Assembly: GCA_023386365.1 (NCBI GenBank)
Contig: JAEWJX010000021.1
Span: 14,083-78,082 of the forward strand
Direction: 5' to 3'
Length of the DNA: 64,000 bases
From: Actinomycetes bacterium
GTDB lineage: Bacteria; Actinomycetota; Actinomycetes; Actinomycetales; Microbacteriaceae
The notes beneath the pieces are model-generated. The model saw nothing but the letters and a program-made list of their open reading frames with translations. It did not search any database and had not been told where the DNA came from. The position numbers and the translations under genes were made by a program. Below are positions 1 through 9,863 of the stretch, piece by piece. Position 1 is the first letter of the stretch. Every line of letters starts with the position of its first letter.

Positions 1-2
1 AC

Positions 3-1258
<1,256 letters not shown>

Positions 1259-1262
<4 letters not shown>

Positions 1263-2170
1263 CCGCCGCCGACCTCTCGCACCTCCGCAACAACGCGAAG
1301 GCGCCGCGCCGCCGCCGTTCCTTCGGGCGCTGGTTCGCCGACACCGGGTGGCGTCACCTGGTGGCGATCGTGGTGACCGTGTTCGCGGTGTTCCCGCTGC
1401 TGTTCGTGTTCTCCAGCTCGCTGAACCCGAACGGCACCCTCACCGGGTCGAACGCGCTGTTCTCGGCGATCGGCGTCGACAGCTACTGGCGCATCCTCAC
1501 CGACCCGCAGAACCCGTACCTGCAGTGGTTCGGCAACACGCTGATCATCGCCGGCGCGACGGCCATCGCCTCCACGCTGATGGGTGCGCTCGCGGCGTAC
1601 GCGTTCTCGCGGATGCGGTTCACGGGCCGCCGGTTCGGTCTGGTGACGATCGTGGTGATCCAGATGTTCCCGCAGCTGCTGGGTGCGGTGGCGATCTTCC
1701 TCATGATGAACGCCATCGGCGACGTGTTCCCGGCGTTCGGTCTGAACACCCACATCGGCCTGATCATGGTGTACCTGGGCGGCGCGCTGGGCGTGAACAC
1801 GTACCTCATGTACGGGTTCTTCAACACGGTGCCGGTGGAGATCGACGAGGCGGCGAAGATCGACGGCGCCGGCCACGCGCGCATCTTCTTCACGATCATC
1901 CTGCGGCTGGTGGCGCCGATCCTCGCGGTCGTGGCGCTGCTGTCGGTGATCGCATCCGTCAACGAGTACCTGATCGCGAGCGTGCTGCTCATCGACCCCG
2001 AGAACCAGACGCTCGCCGTGGGTCTCGTGAAGCTCGTCTCCAACCCGCGCTACGCGGACTGGAGTGCTTTCTCTGCGGGCGCGATGATGGCCGCCATCCC
2101 GGTGGTGGCGCTGTTCCTGGCGCTGCAGAAGTACATCGTCGGTGGCATCACGGCGGGTGCCGTCAAGTAA
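1259..2170 (+). CDS. MalG-type sugar ABC transporter permease
   Basis: Second permease of the importer, 303 residues, the usual MalG length. The start ATG overlaps the stop of the upstream permease (ATGA). The N-terminus is a basic cytoplasmic tail (residues 1-30) followed by six hydrophobic segments. The EAA motif reads EIDEAAKIDGAGHARIFF at about residues 197-214, the site that docks on the ATPase. It should form the heterodimeric channel with the upstream product. It ends 34 bases before the GH13 gene, so import and hydrolysis are probably transcribed together. The family is clear; the exact sugar is not. Confidence 0.9.
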
Positions 2171-2204
2171 CCCCCACGTCATACGAGAGGTCTATCGTCG
2201 CCGC

Positions 2205-4040
2205 ATGAGTTCCCCCGCCGCGCTTCCGCATCACGACGGCTCCCCGCTGTACGTCTCGGATCAGCATCCGTCGCTCGGTTCGGTGGTGTCGCTGCGGCTG
2301 CGGGTTCCTCGCGGCTTCGCCGACCTGCGGGTGGTGCGGGTGCGTTCGAACCCCGACCGTGAGCCGAGCTACGCGGACGCGCGCATCGTGCACGAGACGC
2401 CGGATGCGGTGTGGTGGCAGGCGGAGGTGCGGGTCGAGAACCCGGTGCACGGCTACCGCTGGCTGCTGGAGGATCACGACGCGAACACCTGGTGGCTCAC
2501 GTCGAAGGGCCTGTCGGGCATCGAGACGCGCGACATCGACGACTTCCGTCTTGTGACGTTCGCCTCGCCGCCGGGGTGGGGTTCGTCGATGGTGATGTAC
2601 CAGGTGTTCCCCGACCGTTTCGCGCGGTCGGCGGAGGCGGATGCGCGGGAGCTGCCCGAGTGGGCTCTGCCGGCGGCCTGGGGTGACCCGGTCATCCATC
2701 AGGGGCCGGGCACGGGCACCCAGTTCTTCGGCGGTGACCTCGCCGGCGTCGCGGAGCATCTCGACCATCTGGTCGACCTGGGTGTGAACCTGCTCTACCT
2801 GACGCCGGTTTTCCCGGCGCGTTCCAATCACCGCTACGACGCCCTGTCGTTCGACCACGTCGATCCGCTGCTCGGCGGCGACGAGGCGCTCATCGCTCTG
2901 GTCGAGGCGGCGCACGCGCGCGGACTGAAGGTGATCGGCGACCTGACGACCAACCATTCGGGCGACGCGCACGAGTGGTTCCAGGCGTCGTACCGCACCC
3001 CCGGTGCCGAGGAGAGCGGCTTCTACCTGTGGCTCGACGAGGGCCAGACCGAGTACGTGTCGTGGCTCGGGCATTCGAGCCTGCCGAAGCTGAACTGGAA
3101 CTCCGGGGAGCTGCGTGCACGCTTCATCGAGGGCGCGGATTCGGTGGTGGCGCGTTACCTGCAGCCGCCGTTCTCGTTCGACGGTTGGCGCATCGACGTG
3201 GCGAACATGACGGGCCGCTACCGCGACGAGGACCTCAACGAGGAGGTGCGCCGCGCCATCCGCCGCACGATGGTGGAGGTGAACCTCGACACGCTGCTGG
3301 TGGGGGAGTCGACGAACGACGCCTCCGGTGGCGACTTCACGGGCGACGCCTGGCACGGCGCGATGACGTACGCGAACTTCACCCGCCCGCTGTGGAACTG
3401 GTTGTCGGTGCCGGGTTCGCCGGCCGGCGGGGGACTCGGGATGACGCTGGGACGCACCACCGACTACACGGGCCTCGACTTCTATGCGGCGCACCGCGAG
3501 TTCGCGGCGGCTTTCCCGTGGCGCACCCGGCTGCACACGATGAACGCGCTCGACACCCACGACACCCCGAGGTTCCTCACCTCGTCGCGTGAGGGTGTGC
3601 TGCCGACCGCTGTCGGGCTGGCGATGACGATGCCCGGTATCCCGGTCGTGTGGGCGGGCGACGAGTTCGGGCTCACCGCATCCGACGGCGAGGAGGCGCG
3701 CACCCCGATGCCGTGGGATCGCGTCGACGAGTTCGCGCCGACGGTCGACCTGTACCGGCGGCTCATCGCGCTCAAGCGCGAGCATCCGGCGCTCAACGGG
3801 GGCGGCATCCGCTGGCTGCACGCCTCGGAGGAGGCGGTGGCGTTCGTGCGCGAGTCGGCGGACGAGTGCGTGCTGGTGGTGGCGGCTCGGGATGCGGCGG
3901 AGGTCGATCTGGCCGGTGAGCTGCCGGATGACGCGGTGCTGCTGGAGGGTTCGGTGTCGTGGAACGCCGGGCTCGTGCATGTGCCCGGCCCGGCGTTCCT
4001 CGCGTGGCGTCTGCCTGGGGTGGCGCTTCCGGCGTTCTAG
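2205..4040 (+). CDS. Glycoside hydrolase family 13 alpha-glucosidase/neopullulanase-like enzyme
   Basis: Cytoplasmic alpha-glucan hydrolase of 611 residues with no signal peptide. An N-terminal beta-sandwich-like region (residues 1-125) precedes the GH13 barrel, which opens with MYQVFPDRFARS. Catalytic residues are visible: nucleophile Asp331 in GWRIDVANM, acid/base Glu368 in LLVGES, and the stabilising Asp453 in DTHDTPRF. ATG 2205 is chosen because a GAGAGG sits 14 bases upstream and the family-like N-terminus begins there; an in-frame GTG at 2142 would lie inside malG. It follows the permeases directly, so it probably cleaves imported maltodextrins to glucose. Its TAG stop lies in a CTAG shared with the convergent gene. 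Exact linkage specificity is not determinable. Confidence 0.88.
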   Translation: MSSPAALPHHDGSPLYVSDQHPSLGSVVSLRLRVPRGFADLRVVRVRSNPDREPSYADARIVHETPDAVWWQAEVRVENPVHGYRWLLEDHDANTWWLTSKGLSGIETRDIDDFRLVTFASPPGWGSSMVMYQVFPDRFARSAEADARELPEWALPAAWGDPVIHQGPGTGTQFFGGDLAGVAEHLDHLVDLGVNLLYLTPVFPARSNHRYDALSFDHVDPLLGGDEALIALVEAAHARGLKVIGDLTTNHSGDAHEWFQASYRTPGAEESGFYLWLDEGQTEYVSWLGHSSLPKLNWNSGELRARFIEGADSVVARYLQPPFSFDGWRIDVANMTGRYRDEDLNEEVRRAIRRTMVEVNLDTLLVGESTNDASGGDFTGDAWHGAMTYANFTRPLWNWLSVPGSPAGGGLGMTLGRTTDYTGLDFYAAHREFAAAFPWRTRLHTMNALDTHDTPRFLTSSREGVLPTAVGLAMTMPGIPVVWAGDEFGLTASDGEEARTPMPWDRVDEFAPTVDLYRRLIALKREHPALNGGGIRWLHASEEAVAFVRESADECVLVVAARDAAEVDLAGELPDDAVLLEGSVSWNAGLVHVPGPAFLAWRLPGVALPAF

Positions 4041-5164
4041 AGGGTCGCCGCGAACGGGTCGAAGTCGATCGGCACGGCGGGCACCGGCGCGACAGTGCTC
4101 TGCACGGTGACGAACTCGCCGCGCTCCGCCGACTCTTCGGCTGAGAGCATGACGTCGAGCACGTGGTAGCCGAGTTCGCCGCTGGCGACGTGGGGGCGGC
4201 CTTCGGCGATCGCGCGGGCCATGTCGAGCACGCCCATGCCGCGTCCGACGACGACGCCCTCGTTCTCGAGCTCGATCCATTCCTGGTCGATGACGCCCCC
4301 GTCGGTGGCGGAACGCAGCGGCTTCGCGAGCGCGATACGGCCTTCGAAGCGGTTCGGGTCGGGGATCACGAGGGAGCCTTCGGTGCCGTGGATCTCGACG
4401 ACGCCGTGACGGGCGAGCGGCGAGTCGAAGCTGAGCAGGCTCTGCGCCTGCTGGCCCGCCTCGAACGCGGTGAGCACCGACATCGTCGACGGCACCTCGA
4501 CGGGGAACTTCGTGCCCGCCTGCGGCCCCACCTGGATGACGCGTTCCTGGTGGCCGCGCAGGCCGAGCGCGGCGACCCGGTCGACGGCGCCGAACAGGCT
4601 CACGAGCGCGGTGAAGTAGTACGGACCCATGTCGAGCAGGGGGCCGGCGCCCTTCGCGAACAGGAACCCGGGGTTCGGGTGGAAGAGCTCCGGACCCTGC
4701 CACTGCATGGACGTCTGCGCGAAGAGGGGCGTGCCGATGTCGCCGCGCGCGATGATGCGCTTGGCCGTCTGCAGCCCGGGGCCGAGCACGGTGTCGGGCG
4801 CCGAGCCGACGCGCAGGCCGACGGCTTCGGCGTCGCGGAGCAGGCCGGCGGTGCCGCCCCGGTCGAGCCCGAGCGGCTTCTCGGTCCACACGTGCTTGCC
4901 GGCGGCGACGGCGAGCGACGAGATCTCGGTGTGCGCGGCGGGGATGGTGAGGTTCACGACGAGTTGCACGTCGGGGTCGGCGAGCACGTCGTCGGCGGTG
5001 CCCGAGCGGGCGACCCCGTACTTCTCCGCCTGGGTGCGGGCGCGTTCCACGTCGAGGTCGCCCACGGTGACGACCCGCACATCCGGGAACGAGGTGAGGT
5101 TCTCGAGGTAGGTGTCGCTGATCACTCCTGCGCCGATGAGGCCGACGCCGATGGGGCCGGTCAC
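4037..5164 (-). CDS. Gfo/Idh/MocA-family NAD(P)-dependent oxidoreductase
   Basis: Sugar or cyclitol dehydrogenase, 375 residues. The Rossmann nucleotide-binding motif is at the N-terminus (GVGLIGAGVISDTYLENL) and the family's catalytic lysine is in the WTEKPLGLD segment near residue 96. The C-terminal alpha/beta domain begins after about residue 130. Its start codon overlaps the stop of the upstream isomerase gene by 4 bases, so the two form one operon, transcribed away from the TetR gene. Such pairs oxidise and isomerise imported sugars. The substrate is unknown. The stop codon shares a CTAG with the convergent GH13 gene, leaving no room for a terminator between them. Confidence 0.9.
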   Translation of the reverse strand: MTGPIGVGLIGAGVISDTYLENLTSFPDVRVVTVGDLDVERARTQAEKYGVARSGTADDVLADPDVQLVVNLTIPAAHTEISSLAVAAGKHVWTEKPLGLDRGGTAGLLRDAEAVGLRVGSAPDTVLGPGLQTAKRIIARGDIGTPLFAQTSMQWQGPELFHPNPGFLFAKGAGPLLDMGPYYFTALVSLFGAVDRVAALGLRGHQERVIQVGPQAGTKFPVEVPSTMSVLTAFEAGQQAQSLLSFDSPLARHGVVEIHGTEGSLVIPDPNRFEGRIALAKPLRSATDGGVIDQEWIELENEGVVVGRGMGVLDMARAIAEGRPHVASGELGYHVLDVMLSAEESAERGEFVTVQSTVAPVPAVPIDFDPFAATL

Positions 5165-5985
5165 GCGACGAACCCTTCGGTGCGCAGGTAGGCGAGGCTC
5201 GCCGCGACGTCGTCGAAGACGTCGCCGGGTGCGTGGTCGTATTCGATCACCGCGTAGCGCAGGGCGGATGCGGCGCCGAGCGCGTCGGCGAGGGGGACCT
5301 CACCGGTGCCGGCGTGCCGCTGATCGAGGCTGTCGGAGCCGAACGCTTCGGCGCCGGGCGCCCACGGGTTGCTCGCGGGCACGATGCCGTCTTTCACGTG
5401 GGCCGCCACGAGGCGATCACCGAGGCGGGCGACGAGGGCGGGCACGTCTTGCGCTCCCGCGAGCGCCCAGAACAGGTCGAGTTCGAGCGCGACGCGCGGG
5501 TCGAGCAGCGACACGAAGTGCTCGTAGGCAGTCTGGCCGTCGAACGACGCCACGAACTCCTGCGCGTGGTTGTGGTAGCCGACGGTGATGCCGAAGCCGG
5601 CGGCGAGGTCGACGACCGCGTTAAGACGCTCCGCCACATCCGCGACGCCGTCTTCGGTGAGCCAGCGCTCGGGGGCGACGAACGGGTCGAACAGGGTGGT
5701 GATGCCGACGGCGGCCGCGGCTTCGAGCACGATCTCGGGTGCGGGGGTGGGGATCGACCCGTCGGGCGTCCACAGTTCGTCGGACAGCAGCGGCGCGTGG
5801 CCGGTGGGTGCGGCGAGGCCGCTCGCGTCGAGTGCGGCGCGGATCTCGGCCGGGCGCCGCACGAAGTCGAACGCTTCGACGTTGCGCAGGCCGAGGGCGG
5901 CCAGCTTGTCGAGCGAGCCGTGCATGTCGGCGGAGAACTGGGGGGCCAGCGAGTAGAGCTGGACGGAGGCTTCAGGAAGCGCCAC
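5161..5985 (-). CDS. Sugar phosphate isomerase/epimerase (xylose isomerase-like TIM barrel)
   Basis: TIM-barrel metal-dependent isomerase of the AP-endonuclease-2/IolE superfamily, 274 residues. The N-terminus has the family's VQLYSLAPQF strand, and metal-ligand regions are recognisable: GYHNHAQEF in the middle, LELDLFWA after it, and HVKDG later. It is first in an operon with the Gfo/Idh/MocA oxidoreductase (ATGA-type overlap). The start ATG at 5985 follows AAGAAGGTCACC, a usable ribosome-binding site. The gene is divergent from a TetR regulator, with a candidate operator at 6036-6059 between them. Substrate unknown; a rare sugar or sugar-derived ketoacid is plausible. Confidence 0.88.
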   Translation of the reverse strand: MALPEASVQLYSLAPQFSADMHGSLDKLAALGLRNVEAFDFVRRPAEIRAALDASGLAAPTGHAPLLSDELWTPDGSIPTPAPEIVLEAAAAVGITTLFDPFVAPERWLTEDGVADVAERLNAVVDLAAGFGITVGYHNHAQEFVASFDGQTAYEHFVSLLDPRVALELDLFWALAGAQDVPALVARLGDRLVAAHVKDGIVPASNPWAPGAEAFGSDSLDQRHAGTGEVPLADALGAASALRYAVIEYDHAPGDVFDDVAASLAYLRTEGFVA

Positions 5986-6035
5986 GGTGACCTTCTTTCG
6001 TACGTCGTCGTCGTGAGGTGAATCGAGAGTAGCAG

Positions 6036-6059
6036 AAATACCTCCGGATGGAAGTTTTT
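6036..6059. promoter_or_regulatory. Candidate TetR operator between divergent isomerase and TetR genes
   Basis: Imperfect inverted repeat: 10-base arms aaatacctcc and ggaagttttt around ggat match at 8 of 10 positions. It lies about 20 bases in front of the TetR start. A -10-like TACTGT at 6068-6073 ends seven bases before the GTG, suggesting a leaderless TetR mRNA. The core ACC-N3-GGATGG recurs at 8008-8019 before the MFS gene. Confidence 0.5.
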
Positions 6060-6079
6060 GTGACCGCTACTGTGAGGGC

Positions 6080-6685
6080 GTGGACAGCGACAGCGGCGAC
6101 CCGACCGTGATCGGCCGCCGCGGCTCCTACGCGAAGGGGGTCGCGCGGCGGCAGGAGATCCTCGACCGCGCCATCGAGGTCTTCCAGGAGCGCGGGGCCG
6201 ACGGCACATCCCTGCGCCGCATCGCCGAAGCGATCGGGGTCTCGCACGCCGCGCTGCTGCACTACTTCGACTCTCGTGAGCAGCTGTTGGTCGCCGTGTA
6301 CGAGCACGCAGAGGCGAAACGCGCGGGTGCGCCGGATGTGCCGGAGCCGGGTGCCGTGCAGGGGATGGTCGACGCCGCCACCCGCAACGTGACCGTTCCG
6401 GGGCTGGTCGAGCTGTACAGCACCCTGGTGGCGTCGTCGCTGGAGGCGGGCAGCGAGCACAGCAAGGCGTTCTTCACGCGCCGATTCGAGGGGGTGCGGG
6501 GTGACGTCGCCGCTCGCCTCCGCGCGGAACAGGCGGCGGGCACGGTGCGCACCGATGTGGATGCCGACCAGGTGGCGGCGATCATCGTCGCCGCATCCGA
6601 TGGCCTGCAGATCCAGTGGCTGCTCGACCCGACGATCGAACTGGAGCGCACCCTGGGCGTGCTGGGGACGCTGCTTCGGTCGTGA
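6080..6685 (+). CDS. TetR/AcrR-family transcriptional regulator
   Basis: Repressor-type DNA-binding protein, 201 residues. The helix-turn-helix lies at about residues 22-66 (TSLRRIAEAIGVSHAALLHYF). The C-terminal ligand domain has no recognisable specificity. GTG 6080 is taken as start; there is no Shine-Dalgarno but a -10-like TACTGT is at leaderless distance. It is divergent from the isomerase/oxidoreductase operon and convergent with the MFS gene. It is clearly paralogous to the TetR at 15696-16373: both share a YAKG-x-ARR lead-in and an HTH ending in LLHYF. By position and shared operator motif it probably controls the flanking sugar genes. Confidence 0.9.
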   Translation: MDSDSGDPTVIGRRGSYAKGVARRQEILDRAIEVFQERGADGTSLRRIAEAIGVSHAALLHYFDSREQLLVAVYEHAEAKRAGAPDVPEPGAVQGMVDAATRNVTVPGLVELYSTLVASSLEAGSEHSKAFFTRRFEGVRGDVAARLRAEQAAGTVRTDVDADQVAAIIVAASDGLQIQWLLDPTIELERTLGVLGTLLRS

Positions 6686-6712
6686 CCACGGTCGGCCACA
6701 GCCGCCGCGACG

Positions 6713-7984
6713 TCACCGCACGCGCTTGATGGGGATGATGGCGAGCGCGCCGATCAGCGTGACGGCTCCCGCGGCGAGGAGCATCGCGAGGTAGTTGCTG
6801 TTGTCGTCGACGCCGATGCCGAGGAACAGCAGCGCGAACGGTGCGGCGAACGACTGGGGGAGCGCGTTGGCGATGTTGAGTACGCCCAGATCTTTGCCCG
6901 CGGTCTCGGGATCGGGGAGCACGTCGACGATGAGCGCCTGGTCGACGGCGATGTACATGCCCCATGCGAACCCGAGCATGATCTCTGCGATGTAGAACTG
7001 GGTCACGTTGCTCGAGAATCCGAGCATGATGAGGCCGACCCCGAACAGGGCAGTTGAGCCGGCGACGAACACCTTGCGTCGTGCCAGCCGGTCAGACAGC
7101 CACCCCGAGAACGAGGCGCTGATCAGCAGGGCGATCGTGTAGAGGAGCACGCCGAACGCCACGGCCTCCGTCGCCGCCGCCACCTCGAGCCCGAGGTGGT
7201 GCTGCATGTAGAGCAGGCGGAACGTGGTGAACATGAAGCTGCCGAGGATGATGAGCAGGCGCGACCACCATGCGAGCGCGAAGTCGCGGTGCGTGATCGG
7301 GTTGGTCCAGAACGAGCCGATCAGCGTGCGCAGGCGGAGGCGTTCCGCCGGCCGCTCAGGCAGGCCGTCACGCATCGCGGCGGCGTAGATGAGGATGAAG
7401 GCGATCGCCAGGATTCCGGGTGCGATGAAGAGCACCGGCAGGTTGCCGACCATCAGCACGGCCAGGTAGGTGCCGCCGAGGATGGCCACGTTCTGTGCGA
7501 CGGCGATGACGCTCGCCCCGCTGCCGCGCTGGCGTTCGGGCACGTTGTCGGCGAAGCTGGCGACGAGCGTCGCGAGGGTGGCGTTGGCCGCGATCTGGCA
7601 GACCAGCCATCCGAGGGTGAGCGCGAGCTGATCCTGCGCGTACGCGACCAGCGCCAAACCGCCGGCGAAGACGACCACGCCGCCGACGAGCCACGGACGT
7701 CGACGGCCCCAGCGCGTGCGGGTGCGGTCGCTGAGTGCCCCGGCGAGCGGGTTGGCGAACAGCGCGCCGAGCGCTCCGAACGGGAGGACCGCCCCGAGCA
7801 GGGCGGCGGGGTTGTCGGGGGAGAGCTCCTGGGCCTTCAGCTGCAGACTCACCATGACCGGTGAGAGCAGCGCGGCGAAGAGCCCGAACTGCGCGAGGAA
7901 CAGGCCGACGAAGTACTTCCGCGGCGCTCTCGGTGGAGCCTCCACCTGTGTGAACTGATCGGCCGGATCGGTGGACAGCGACAT
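6713..7984 (-). CDS. MFS sugar transporter (GPH/SLC45-like)
   Basis: Membrane permease of 423 residues with about 12 hydrophobic segments. The loop 2-3 signature reads GALSDRTRTRWGRRRPW, typical of glycoside-pentoside-hexuronide type symporters, and an equivalent SGWLSDRLARRK occurs in the second half. The start is ATG 7984 because AAGGAGG lies six bases upstream; the longer frame from 8002 would include that ribosome-binding site in coding sequence. It is a relative of the MFS protein at 18551-19837, which sits in the paralogous TetR/GH3 module. A candidate TetR operator lies at 8008-8019, just upstream. Expected role: uptake of the sugar handled by the neighbouring dehydrogenase and isomerase. 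Confidence 0.87.
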   Translation of the reverse strand: MSLSTDPADQFTQVEAPPRAPRKYFVGLFLAQFGLFAALLSPVMVSLQLKAQELSPDNPAALLGAVLPFGALGALFANPLAGALSDRTRTRWGRRRPWLVGGVVVFAGGLALVAYAQDQLALTLGWLVCQIAANATLATLVASFADNVPERQRGSGASVIAVAQNVAILGGTYLAVLMVGNLPVLFIAPGILAIAFILIYAAAMRDGLPERPAERLRLRTLIGSFWTNPITHRDFALAWWSRLLIILGSFMFTTFRLLYMQHHLGLEVAAATEAVAFGVLLYTIALLISASFSGWLSDRLARRKVFVAGSTALFGVGLIMLGFSSNVTQFYIAEIMLGFAWGMYIAVDQALIVDVLPDPETAGKDLGVLNIANALPQSFAAPFALLFLGIGVDDNSNYLAMLLAAGAVTLIGALAIIPIKRVR

Positions 7985-8007
7985 GACGCCTCCTTGCATC
8001 AAAAGTA

Positions 8008-8019
8008 ACCAGTGGATGG
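8008..8019. promoter_or_regulatory. Candidate second copy of the TetR operator, upstream of MFS gene
   Basis: ACC-AGT-GGATGG lies 24 bases upstream of the MFS start. It is part of a perfect 5-bp inverted repeat, aacca-N5-tggtt. The same ACC-N3-GGATGG spacing is found at 6040-6051 in front of the TetR gene. The match is short, so co-regulation is an inference. Confidence 0.4.
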
Positions 8020-8204
8020 TTTTCAGCGATGCTAGAGGAAGTGCGTGGCCGGATCAAGCCGTATGGCTGACATTGAGTATCTTGTGGATAGATCGAATGG
8101 GCATGTGAGCTCGTCGGTGGCGAGAAGGTTGGGGAGGAGCGTGTGGCGTGAGCGGCCCTCTGCGGATGCTAGGCTCTTCCGGTGCCGCGACGTGTTCGCG
8201 GAAC

Positions 8205-8276
<72 letters not shown>

Positions 8277-8320
8277 CTGTTCGTCGGAGCGGGGCTCCAC
8301 CCTTGTTCCGGCGAACTTGC

Positions 8321-8394
8321 GGCTGAGTAGCTCAGTTGGTGAGAGCGCACGACTCATAATCGTGAGGTCGCGGGTTCGAGTCCCGCCTCAGCTA
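8321..8394 (+). tRNA. tRNA-Met (anticodon CAT), elongator type
   Basis: Acceptor arms ggctgag and ctcagct pair with a G-U at position 1-72, not the C-A mismatch of initiators. The anticodon stem cacga/tcgtg holds the loop ctcataa, anticodon CAT. The T arm is a canonical gcggg-ttcgagt-cccgc. It follows tRNA-Thr by 44 bases, probably in one transcript. Its 3' side opens the accessory region. Confidence 0.95.
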
Positions 8395-8473
8395 CCGTCT
8401 CATTCCGCGTCGTCGCTGGGAGCGCGTGGTCTGCCCCCTTCCCGAAACCATTCACCTCTGGCAACATTTCGCC

Positions 8474-8626
8474 ATGGGCGATTGGGACTTCTTGCACGGG
8501 CTGAGCGGCCAGGAGCTCGAGGATGCGATGTCGACCGGAGCAACTGCTGAGGAATGGGCGTGGATTGAAGCCCAGGAGGCGAAGAAGTCGCAGGAGGCCG
8601 AGCAGAAGCGGAATCGCGACGCCTAA
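8474..8626 (+). CDS. Small acidic hypothetical protein (50 residues)
   Basis: Unrecognised. The frame from ATG 8474 encodes 50 residues rich in Trp, Glu, Gln and Ala: an N-terminal GDWDFLHGLSG stretch and a charged, probably helical C-terminal half. Third codon positions are moderately GC-rich, better than chance but weaker than in flanking housekeeping genes. No convincing Shine-Dalgarno precedes the ATG. It sits alone between tRNA-Met and the AbiE-like operon. It may be a small conserved actinobacterial protein; a chance frame cannot be excluded. Confidence 0.5.
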   Translation: MGDWDFLHGLSGQELEDAMSTGATAEEWAWIEAQEAKKSQEAEQKRNRDA

Positions 8627-8871
8627 GCGTTCTGCAGCGCCGACGGAACCCCCGATCGCGCCCGCAGCGCGGTGGGGCTCCCGGATCCGGCCCGGCTCGA
8701 ACGGGCTGCCACCCTCGCCGACTGCGGGTTGGATGCGGCCTTACCGGGTAGACGCACCTTGGGCGGATTCGGTACGAGGCTACGGTTTCGCCAGATAGCT
8801 CCACAAGGTCACTGAACACGGGCGCGGTGAGGGGGCCGCGCGAGGTCCGATTCCGACCCGAGTGCAATGGT
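8627..8871. other. Non-coding gap before the AbiE-like operon
   Basis: About 245 bases with no supported gene. I see no copy of the tRNA-Met 3' end that would mark an attachment site, and no strong hairpin. Base composition falls toward the AbiE operator at its right edge. Confidence 0.4.
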
Positions 8872-8921
8872 GCCGTTCAATTTCTGCAGCTGTTCAATTA
8901 ATTTGAACGGCGCTGTAGGTT
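8872..8921 (+). promoter_or_regulatory. AbiE-like operon promoter with palindromic operator
   Basis: Three half-sites are visible: gccgttcaa at 8872-8880, gttcaa at 8892-8897 and ttgaacggc at 8903-8911. The last two form the perfect palindrome gttcaa-ttaat-ttgaac; the outer two also form a 9-bp inverted repeat. A TANNNT -10 (taggtt, 8916-8921) lies six bases before the ATG at 8928, so the mRNA is probably leaderless and the operator would cover the -35/spacer region. AbiEi antitoxins are known to repress their own operons by binding inverted repeats, which fits. Confidence 0.65.
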
Positions 8922-8927
8922 GGACAC

Positions 8928-9863
8928 ATGAACGAATACTCGATGGTCGAGGGCGTGGTCGACGCCTTCCGCGAGTACGGGTTCAGCGCCGAGGTGGTAG
9001 CTGCCCCGCAGCAGATCGACGGGTGTTTGATCCTCGAGAAGGAAGGCGTCAGGCGGGAATTCTCACTGGAAGTAAAGCTTCCCTTGACCATCAACGCTGG
9101 CGTGATACCCAATCAATCGGGACACCTCTACGTCACGGACCACGTATCTGCGCGGACGGCCGAAGTGCTGCGTCGCATGGGCGTTCAATACATCGACGCC
9201 GCGGGCAACTTGTTCCTTGAAGGCGGCGGCTGGTACATCGACATCCGAGGCCGGAAGCGACATGAGGCTACGGAGCTCACAGCGCAGTACTTGCGGCTTG
9301 AGGCGCCCACCAACCTATATAGCGCGAAGCGCGCGCAGGTCATCTTCGCACTTCTGACATGGGGAGACCTTCTCGGTGCGTCGGTCCGGGAACTCGCCGA
9401 AGTAGCGGGCGTGTCGACGGGCATCGCAGGGTCGACGACAAGCGAACTGCGCCGCCGTGACCTCTGGCCAGACTCTCCCCAGCCACGTGAGGCGTTGATC
9501 GACGGCTGGGCATCCGCGTTTCCAGAAACCCTTGCTCGCTCCCTGACGATTCGCGCTGTTCGTGCCGAAAACCTCGAAGCCTTCTACGGGCCGGTCCTCG
9601 TGAGTGGGGAGGCAGCGCCGTCGGCACAGATGCGAGCGACGTCGGGGGTGGTCTATGTCGACGAACTCACGACCGAGCTTCTTATGGAAAACCGGTGGCG
9701 GACCGATGGGAGTCCCAACCTGGTCGTCCGGCGACGGTTCTGGTCCCGGAAGGATGAACTCCCGCACGGAGAGGCGCCTCACCTCCTCGTATACGGCGAT
9801 CTTCACGCGTCCGACGATCCGCGTGTCCGCTCCGTGGCGGTTGAGTATCGCCACCGGCTGTGA
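8928..9863 (+). CDS. AbiEi-like type IV antitoxin / transcriptional regulator
   Basis: Probable antitoxin and autorepressor, 311 residues. A winged-helix-like segment lies at about residues 150-178 (SVRELAEVAGVSTGIAGS). The first 140 residues look like a restriction-fold-like or dimerisation domain (EVVAAPQQIDGCLILEK, SLEVKLPLT). The C-terminal half resembles AbiEi-type antitoxin domains in layout, but I cannot align it here. ATG 8928 is chosen for the leaderless promoter just upstream. Its stop overlaps the next gene's GTG (GTGA), the usual coupling for toxin-antitoxin pairs. Codon use is less GC-biased than in neighbours, consistent with horizontal origin. Assignment rests mainly on the partner gene and operon structure. 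Confidence 0.68.
   Translation: MNEYSMVEGVVDAFREYGFSAEVVAAPQQIDGCLILEKEGVRREFSLEVKLPLTINAGVIPNQSGHLYVTDHVSARTAEVLRRMGVQYIDAAGNLFLEGGGWYIDIRGRKRHEATELTAQYLRLEAPTNLYSAKRAQVIFALLTWGDLLGASVRELAEVAGVSTGIAGSTTSELRRRDLWPDSPQPREALIDGWASAFPETLARSLTIRAVRAENLEAFYGPVLVSGEAAPSAQMRATSGVVYVDELTTELLMENRWRTDGSPNLVVRRRFWSRKDELPHGEAPHLLVYGDLHASDDPRVRSVAVEYRHRL

Noticed and set aside
2142..2204. Earlier GTG start for the GH13 gene
   Set aside because: It would overlap malG by 29 bases with no ribosome-binding site, whereas ATG 2205 has GAGAGG upstream.
2163..4889. A 908-residue open frame on the minus strand across the GH13 and oxidoreductase genes
   Set aside because: Arg/Pro/His-rich shadow of two well-supported genes; no family features and no ribosome-binding site.
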